Shown here piece by piece: positions 27,214 through 31,458 of a stretch of DNA of 31,458 nt (its first letter is position 1; each line of letters opens with the position of its first letter). Position numbers and translations under genes: made by a program. The notes below the pieces were generated by a model. That model saw only the letters and a program-made list of their open reading frames with translations, had not been told where the DNA came from and searched no databases. This stretch comes from a virus: IMG/VR virus record IMGVR_UViG_3300046010_007688, positions 1 to 31,458 of that record; one strand, 5' to 3'.

Positions 27214-28197
27214 TCAGCCAGTTGGCGGAAAGGTAAATGATTTAAGTGTAGATCCCGCCGTAGATGTAAATTGACTTGTTTTTATATTTGAAGTCGCCAA
27301 TATACCTTCTCCGACTTTTGGTGCAATATTGCTAACATCCGGGAATCCAGATAAATCTGGTTTTGGTGCCGGTATTTCTATTGTTTCACCGTCTTCATTT
27401 GTTGTAGTTTGGGGCGGATTTAAAGTATTAAAGTTGCTTAAAAATGAATCTTTTGCTCCGCCTACCACGCTATTAAGTTGGCCTTGTATGTTGTTTACTC
27501 CAGTAGAATCAATCGCCGTTTGCAACTGACCTAATGCTTGACCTTTAATGTCGTCTAAAACGCTACTTAACAAATGTTTCAATAATTCGGAAGGATTTGC
27601 AGACATTGCTGCTTTTATTACGGACACTGCTGCCAGCGCCATTCCCATGTTTATTTTTAATCCAGGCACAAACGGAGGAACTATACTTTTATATTTTGCT
27701 ATCTGCTCGGCTATAAACTTAGGACCAGCACCAAGATTTATACCGGCTAAATCTATGCCTGGAAATTCTGGCAGTTTGGGAAAATTTAGACCAGTCAAAC
27801 TTAAATCTAATTTTGGCATACTGGCATTAAATCCAAGTGTTTTAAGTGCGTCTCCGACGGGAGGTAAAGATGTTGGAATTCCCAGTGAAGATGCCGCGCC
27901 TCCTATGCTCGTGGGTACTCCCAAACCGGACGCTGCACCTCCTATACTTGTTGGTACTCCCATAGTTTGTCCAATTCCACTCAAATTCAAGCTTGCTGGA
28001 CTAGATATTGGATTTGTTATACTTAAACTCGGAGCACTAATGGATCTTAAAGATAAATCGGGTGCTGTTCCTGTTAAAAATTTAGGGGCACTTGTTCCCA
28101 CACTTACCGACGGGGTACTTACACTTATTGAAGGCGAAGAAAAAGTGGTAGATGATAAAGACACTGACGGAGCCCTGACTACAGATAGTGCATTCAT
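27214..28197 (-). CDS. Low-complexity baseplate-region protein with short tandem repeats
   Basis: 327 aa, unrecognised. Residues 9-70 are a Ser/Pro/Val pattern (SPSISVSTPSVSVGTSAPK). Residues 80-111 hold two and a half copies of a 13-residue unit (GVPTSIGGAASGL, GVPTSIGGAASSL, GIPTSL). About 125-165 is Leu/Pro-rich (LDLSLTGLNFPKLPEFPGID), 170-250 is helical (GMALAAVSVIKAAMSANPSE), and the tail is disordered. It starts 1 nt after the gp5-like stop, and a perfect GGAGG lies inside the end of that gene, so expression is strong and coupled to the hub. A hub-associated role is likely from position; no function can be read from sequence. Confidence 0.8.
   Translation of the reverse strand: MNALSVVRAPSVSLSSTTFSSPSISVSTPSVSVGTSAPKFLTGTAPDLSLRSISAPSLSITNPISSPASLNLSGIGQTMGVPTSIGGAASGLGVPTSIGGAASSLGIPTSLPPVGDALKTLGFNASMPKLDLSLTGLNFPKLPEFPGIDLAGINLGAGPKFIAEQIAKYKSIVPPFVPGLKINMGMALAAVSVIKAAMSANPSELLKHLLSSVLDDIKGQALGQLQTAIDSTGVNNIQGQLNSVVGGAKDSFLSNFNTLNPPQTTTNEDGETIEIPAPKPDLSGFPDVSNIAPKVGEGILATSNIKTSQFTSTAGSTLKSFTFPPTG
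27865..27960 (-). repeat. 39-bp tandem repeat coding GVPTSIGGAAS(G/S)L
   Basis: Two full 13-codon units and a partial third, in frame in the 327-aa gene, with silent differences between units. Confidence 0.8.
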
Positions 28198-28198
28198 A

Positions 28199-29626
28199 TT
28201 ATCCTCCCAAGAATACTCTACTACTTAACAGTGAACTTAACTGCGATCTTAGTGCAGTTAAGCTTATTTGAGATGCATACAGCGATTGCATTTGTTCCGC
28301 CCACATTGCCATAGCTGGTGGAAGAGATGGGGTCGTTGGTCCAACTTTGGTCATATGAAAATGCGATATTAACGCAGTCAACATCTGTATTTGAGTATTA
28401 ACGTTCAATAACATCCAGTCGCACAACGAATACATCCATAACACGGTAGTTCTTCCCAATAATGCCGGTTGATCATTTGGTCCTTCGGTATTAAAATTTA
28501 AATATATCTTCGGTGCATTTAGTGTCATTATTCCCTTGTTAGACGTTATTGTCGTATTTCCATAAGAATTTAAAGAAAGTACTTGATCTGTAGAGATTCC
28601 TATCATTTTCTTGGAAAAGAATAGCATTTCGTTTGCCTTGGAAGAAAATACTAATCTGTCACTGTTTATCACTATTTGATCTCCATCTAATTTTGGAAAA
28701 GGAATGCCCTTTGTGACATTTATCATGCCGGTCGTTGTTACCGGAGAAAATCTGGATATAGTTTTTCCCGAAGTAAGATGTATGGAAGAACCATCTTTAT
28801 TTATATCTTCCACCGTATACCCTTTTCCTGTATATCCTTGTGGAAGTTTTATCGGCGCTTGTCTATTTCGTATAAGTATCATCGGATTGCCACCATTATC
28901 CGAATATTCTCCAAGTCCATTATCATTTCCACGATTGTTGTCGTATGCTCCAAATCTTATAGACGATCCAAATCTTGATTGTAATATGGTATCTCCCTCA
29001 TACAATTTCAATCCACGTATTTTTGGGTTAAACTTAAAGTAGTTCCCCAATATTCCCGTATAATCGTCACCTCCAGAAAAATTAATTTTTGATTGCGGGC
29101 CTGTATATGCACCATCTTCGGAATATTCGTTTATATTTTTATCAACTTGCCCTGACGTTCTTTCCGCAGAAAAATCTGCATTTGAATTTATCGTGGAATT
29201 TACATTAAGTTTCCTGGTATAAAAATACTGATCTCTGTATTTTCCAACGATTACTATTTCGTTCATTAGGGGATATTCTACAATACCCGTATTTTCCACT
29301 GGAAATGCCCAGTTAAGCGTTTCTTTTTCTTCATTAACTTGGCTGTTTAAAAATCTAAATCTTACTCTTCCTATCCAAGAATAGTCGTTGTCGGATGGAT
29401 TTGGCTCACTTCCGTCTATATTCGGAGGCCAAGTATCGACCGATAATATGGCTGATGAAAATATTGGATGGGTTTCATCCAACACAACGTCCAGAACCAC
29501 GGCTTCTTCCAACTCATAAAATAAATTTGTATCTGGTTTTCTTTCTATAACAAAACGTTTTGACGCAAGCATATCATCTTGTTTGGTATTTTGTTCTGCA
29601 CGTCTGTCAACGGTGTTATAGGCCAT
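28199..29626 (-). CDS. Baseplate hub/spike protein, gp5-like without lysozyme domain
   Basis: 475 aa. Residues about 40-145 form an OB-fold-type N-terminal domain (WIGRVRFRFLN at 84-94, PLMNEIVIVGKYRDQYFYTR). The conserved gp5-class pattern follows: EGDTILQSRFGSSIRFG (210-226), NPMILIRN (247-254) and VEDINKDGSSIHLTSG (272-287). Strand-rich spike-like segments and a helical C-terminus with SLPP follow. T4 gp5 (575 aa) has an internal lysozyme domain; I see no equivalent here, so peptidoglycan digestion must come from another protein. It should trimerise as the tail-tip spike base. Confidence 0.85.
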   Translation of the reverse strand: MAYNTVDRRAEQNTKQDDMLASKRFVIERKPDTNLFYELEEAVVLDVVLDETHPIFSSAILSVDTWPPNIDGSEPNPSDNDYSWIGRVRFRFLNSQVNEEKETLNWAFPVENTGIVEYPLMNEIVIVGKYRDQYFYTRKLNVNSTINSNADFSAERTSGQVDKNINEYSEDGAYTGPQSKINFSGGDDYTGILGNYFKFNPKIRGLKLYEGDTILQSRFGSSIRFGAYDNNRGNDNGLGEYSDNGGNPMILIRNRQAPIKLPQGYTGKGYTVEDINKDGSSIHLTSGKTISRFSPVTTTGMINVTKGIPFPKLDGDQIVINSDRLVFSSKANEMLFFSKKMIGISTDQVLSLNSYGNTTITSNKGIMTLNAPKIYLNFNTEGPNDQPALLGRTTVLWMYSLCDWMLLNVNTQIQMLTALISHFHMTKVGPTTPSLPPAMAMWAEQMQSLYASQISLTALRSQLSSLLSSRVFLGG

Positions 29627-29631
29627 AAATT

Positions 29632-30009
29632 TTATTTAACCTTTTTTTCGGTTGCTTCCGGTTTTTGTAACTGTTTGGCGGTTTCTTCTACGGTAGCCAT
29701 CAACTGTTTGCGTTCTTCTTCAGTCAACAACATAGCACCACCTTCACCTTCTGCTCCACCCTTGCCACTCATTAGTCTTTGTATAATAGCAGCAAGTTTG
29801 ATAAGTTGTTCATCGTTTCTTACACCAACATCAAAATATTCTTTCAATAATGGCACAATCATGGTGGCATCGTTGATGGTTTTGATCATTTCACGCAAAT
29901 CAGTAATCAGAATATCTATCTGATTCTTCTTTTCTTCGCTGTTTTTGACAATGTCTTTACACAGGTCGGAGAAGTTTTTGCCCTTAAAAATCTCTATGTC
30001 ATTATCCAT
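29632..30009 (-). CDS. Conserved-type phage protein of unknown function (125 aa)
   Basis: Mostly helical: IEIFKGKNFSDLCKDIVKNS, IDILITDLREMIKTINDA and a segment PLLKEYFDVGVRNDEQLIKL, then a Gly/Glu linker (GKGGAEGEGGAM) and a charged C-terminal helix. The pattern looks like small proteins I associate with hub genes of T4-like phages, but I know no function. It lies 5 nt upstream of the gp5-like gene and 28 nt downstream of the sigma factor. Confidence 0.8.
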   Translation of the reverse strand: MDNDIEIFKGKNFSDLCKDIVKNSEEKKNQIDILITDLREMIKTINDATMIVPLLKEYFDVGVRNDEQLIKLAAIIQRLMSGKGGAEGEGGAMLLTEEERKQLMATVEETAKQLQKPEATEKKVK

Positions 30010-30013
30010 GACT

Positions 30014-30029
30014 ATAAATAGTATTTATA
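30014..30029 (-). promoter_or_regulatory. Near-match late octamer with sense TATAAATA upstream
   Basis: The coding strand reads TATAAATA (30029-30022) and then CTATTTAT (a one-base variant of the octamer), 4 nt before the 125-aa start. It is the best sense-oriented T4-type late box in the window, but would leave a leader of only a few nt. Confidence 0.35.
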
Positions 30030-30037
30030 ATATATAT

Positions 30038-30946
30038 TTAGATTTTTGCCCCGCTGATTGTGCCACGATTTAGATATTCTTCAGCGATGTTTTGCTGGGT
30101 AGCCTTCATTTTATTGATGACTTTGGTAATCTTTTGAGTTTGGCAGTCGGCGATTTCTCGTATATATAAATAAAGTGCCTTTTTATTGAATACATCAATG
30201 CGGTCAGCGTTTCTGAATATTTCTATAACAGCGTGAGCAATCTTTAGGTCTTTTTCCTTGTTGAACATCTTATGAACGTTCTTATCCCAGTAATCTACCA
30301 TTAGTGCTATAAACTCGCGTGTTTCGCTTTCTTGCTTTTCGTGTTCTGGTTCTACTACAAATTCACCGGCATCGCCTGCTTGCTCACATATTTCAACGTG
30401 CTTCTTGAACCGCTTATATGTTGTATTATTATCTAAAATAAACCAGTTCTTGGCAACAATGCTGAAGTAACTAAATGCCTTACCCTTGCCTGGCTCATAT
30501 TTGTCTATATTAGCCACCATATGCGATATAGCCTGCTTTTGTATTTCAAGAGGGCTGACATCCGCATAACTAAACTTGAATGTGTTATAAACGTTTTCTG
30601 CTATCTTAAAGAACGCTTGTTGAATATGGTCGTTGTATATTCTATCTTTTTCTCTGGAATCTGTTGTTTGGTTGTATGCTATAATGGCTGCTTCTGTTTC
30701 TGGGGTAAAATATACATTTGATACTTTTGGCGTGCCGTCTTTTTGCTTATTCTTGGCACCTTTTGGTCTGCCTCTTGGTCGCTTCTTTGGTTCAATCGGC
30801 GTATCATTTATTACAACCGGAACAATAATCTGCTTTTTTATCTTTGGTTGCTTCTTGACCTTTTTTATATTTTTGGACGCTACTCGTTTTACCTTTTTGA
30901 CGAGTTTTGTTTTTTTAGCATTCTTCTTCAGTTTCTTTTTTTTCAT
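30038..30946 (-). CDS. Late sigma factor, gp55-like, with Lys-rich tail and AT-hook
   Basis: 302 aa against 185 for T4 gp55. Residues 1-40 are nearly half lysine. Residues 54-63 form a canonical AT-hook core (KKRPRGRPKG). A sigma region-2-like block spans about 104-180: IQQAFFKIAENVYNTF, then IQKQAISHMVANIDKYEPGK and FSYFSIVAKNWFILDNNTTY, the pattern of core binding and -10 recognition in gp55-type factors. The C-terminal part (210-300) is helical and includes LKIAHAVIEIFRNADRIDVF. It should redirect host RNA polymerase to late promoters, normally with a sliding clamp and gp33 co-activator, neither present here. The basic N-terminus should bind AT-rich minor groove (inference). Confidence 0.85.
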   Translation of the reverse strand: MKKKKLKKNAKKTKLVKKVKRVASKNIKKVKKQPKIKKQIIVPVVINDTPIEPKKRPRGRPKGAKNKQKDGTPKVSNVYFTPETEAAIIAYNQTTDSREKDRIYNDHIQQAFFKIAENVYNTFKFSYADVSPLEIQKQAISHMVANIDKYEPGKGKAFSYFSIVAKNWFILDNNTTYKRFKKHVEICEQAGDAGEFVVEPEHEKQESETREFIALMVDYWDKNVHKMFNKEKDLKIAHAVIEIFRNADRIDVFNKKALYLYIREIADCQTQKITKVINKMKATQQNIAEEYLNRGTISGAKI

Positions 30947-30949
30947 ATA

Positions 30950-31204
30950 TTATTTTATCTTCTCGTCAAACTCTTTGATTATCTTTACGATTTCAGAAAA
31001 CACAAATCCTACATCATCGTCCTTCTCAAACAAATTTTTGTCATCTACTGCTTTTATTCTATTGTATACATCAGACACTTCACCTCTAAACATATCAAGC
31101 CAATCTTCATATACTTCCATCTTTTTGAGTAGATTATAGCACGCATATCCCAACGCACACGTCGTTAGGAAAAATATAACCAGCAGAGTTATTAGTAACC
31201 ACAT
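30950..31204 (-). CDS. Small single-pass membrane protein
   Basis: 84 aa. Residues 2-25 are one hydrophobic segment (WLLITLLVIFFLTTCALGYA) followed by KK, so the C-terminal part is probably cytoplasmic. The rest is an acidic helical domain (about 30-84). I associate this layout with small T4-like phage proteins but know no function. It stops 3 nt before the sigma factor start and begins 8 nt after the acidic 52-aa gene. Confidence 0.8.
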   Translation of the reverse strand: MWLLITLLVIFFLTTCALGYACYNLLKKMEVYEDWLDMFRGEVSDVYNRIKAVDDKNLFEKDDDVGFVFSEIVKIIKEFDEKIK

Positions 31205-31212
31205 AAAGAGTA

Positions 31213-31371
31213 TTATTCTTCGTCTTCCTCTTCTTCATCTTCGTCGGGATCATATCCAAGTTCTTCTTTGATGATTCCCAACGCTTCTTCGACCGAAGGC
31301 CAACTACGGCTTTCTAGTGCGTATTCTAATAGTTCTTTTACTTCTTCTATGTTGTCTGGGTCAATGTTCAT
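31213..31371 (-). CDS. Small acidic protein (52 aa)
   Basis: ATG at 31371-31369, TAA at 31215-31213, 52 residues. It begins MNIDPDNIEEVKELLEYALE and ends in a run of twelve residues that are all Asp or Glu (DEDEEEEDEE). The first 40 residues look like two short helices. The ATG overlaps the stop of the partial upstream gene (ATGA), a strong sign of real coupled translation. No function recognised; the polyacidic tail could mimic DNA or bind a basic partner. Confidence 0.75.
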   Translation of the reverse strand: MNIDPDNIEEVKELLEYALESRSWPSVEEALGIIKEELGYDPDEDEEEEDEE

Positions 31372-31458
31372 AGTATCTTCCATCCTTGTTCAACGAGTTC
31401 TAATGCCTTCTTGTATTTTATATATTGTGTTTCACCATTTTTTTCCACAACACTCTCT
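31368..31458 (-). CDS. C-terminal end of an unknown gene (partial, runs off the right edge)
   Basis: The only minus-strand frame open from the edge, reading to TGA at 31370-31368. It gives 29 residues ending KKALELVEQGWKIL, a helical end. The stop shares bases with the next ATG. Too short to identify. Confidence 0.65.
   Translation of the reverse strand, partial: ESVVEKNGETQYIKYKKALELVEQGWKIL

Noticed and set aside
27548-28228. 226-codon plus-strand open frame
   Set aside because: Exactly opposite the low-complexity 327-aa gene, whose start has a perfect GGAGG and couples to gp5-like. The plus frame has no family resemblance.
28199-29626. Lysozyme domain in the gp5-like hub
   Set aside because: The region between OB fold and spike is too short and no lysozyme catalytic pattern is visible.
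4991-30020. Plus-strand TATAAATA boxes annotated as working late promoters
   Set aside because: They match the T4 consensus but point away from all genes, with no plus-strand gene to serve. Reported as an orientation puzzle instead.
30633-31139. Plus-strand open frames rich in Phe/Leu suggesting membrane proteins
   Set aside because: They are the complement of lysine- and glutamate-rich codons of the sigma factor tail and the small membrane protein.

Overview
The window is a stretch of a large, AT-rich, T4-like contractile-tailed bacteriophage (myovirus). Every gene I can support is read on the minus strand, mostly with short gaps or ATGA stop/start overlaps. The evidence is the block gp55-like late sigma factor - gp5-like hub - gp25 - gp6 - a large gp7/gpI-like wedge, followed by virion decoration proteins and a cluster of T4-type recombination and replication enzymes. 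The host cannot be determined from the window. I saw no tRNA, rRNA, CRISPR array or insertion sequence.

Layout in the direction of transcription (right to left). 31458-30038: the end of an unknown gene, a small acidic protein, a single-pass membrane protein, and a late sigma factor with a Lys-rich N-terminal tail carrying an AT-hook. 30009-22735: a small conserved-type protein, gp5-like hub/spike, a low-complexity Ser/Pro/Gly protein, a small helical protein, gp25, gp6, a DNRLRE-like protein and a 73-aa protein. 22738-12594: a 1560-aa wedge-type protein with an embedded LamG-like domain, a 209-aa structural protein, a pair of paralogous virion proteins and a 115-aa orphan. The larger paralogue carries a seven-repeat FG-GAP propeller and two dockerin-type calcium loops. 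12575-7271: RuvC-like resolvase, a small protein, a bidirectional terminator, a sigma70-like promoter with an operator-like inverted repeat, a gp61-like primase, and a single-chain fusion of gp47 (SbcD/Mre11) with gp46 (SbcC/Rad50). 7236 to the left edge: a 745-aa protein with 23 consecutive glycines, then a giant tail fibre that runs off the window after at least 1662 codons, about 1450 of them an 18-residue repeat.

How the parts fit: the sigma factor would drive late transcription of the baseplate and fibre genes. The primase and fused nuclease/ATPase belong to replication and recombination, and have their own promoter behind a terminator. The RuvC-like enzyme sits in the structural run, where it could resolve branched DNA before packaging. 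The octamer ATATTTAT (coding strand) occurs in eight of the larger gaps, with a near match in a ninth, and is the best candidate for a shared late-expression signal. It is the mirror orientation of the T4 late box.

Most worth a second look: the dockerin/propeller virion protein built between ends shared with its neighbour; the gp47-gp46 fusion; the giant 18-residue-repeat fibre with recently homogenised 108-bp DNA repeats; the AT-hook late sigma factor together with the intergenic octamer; and a hairpin that buries a start codon.
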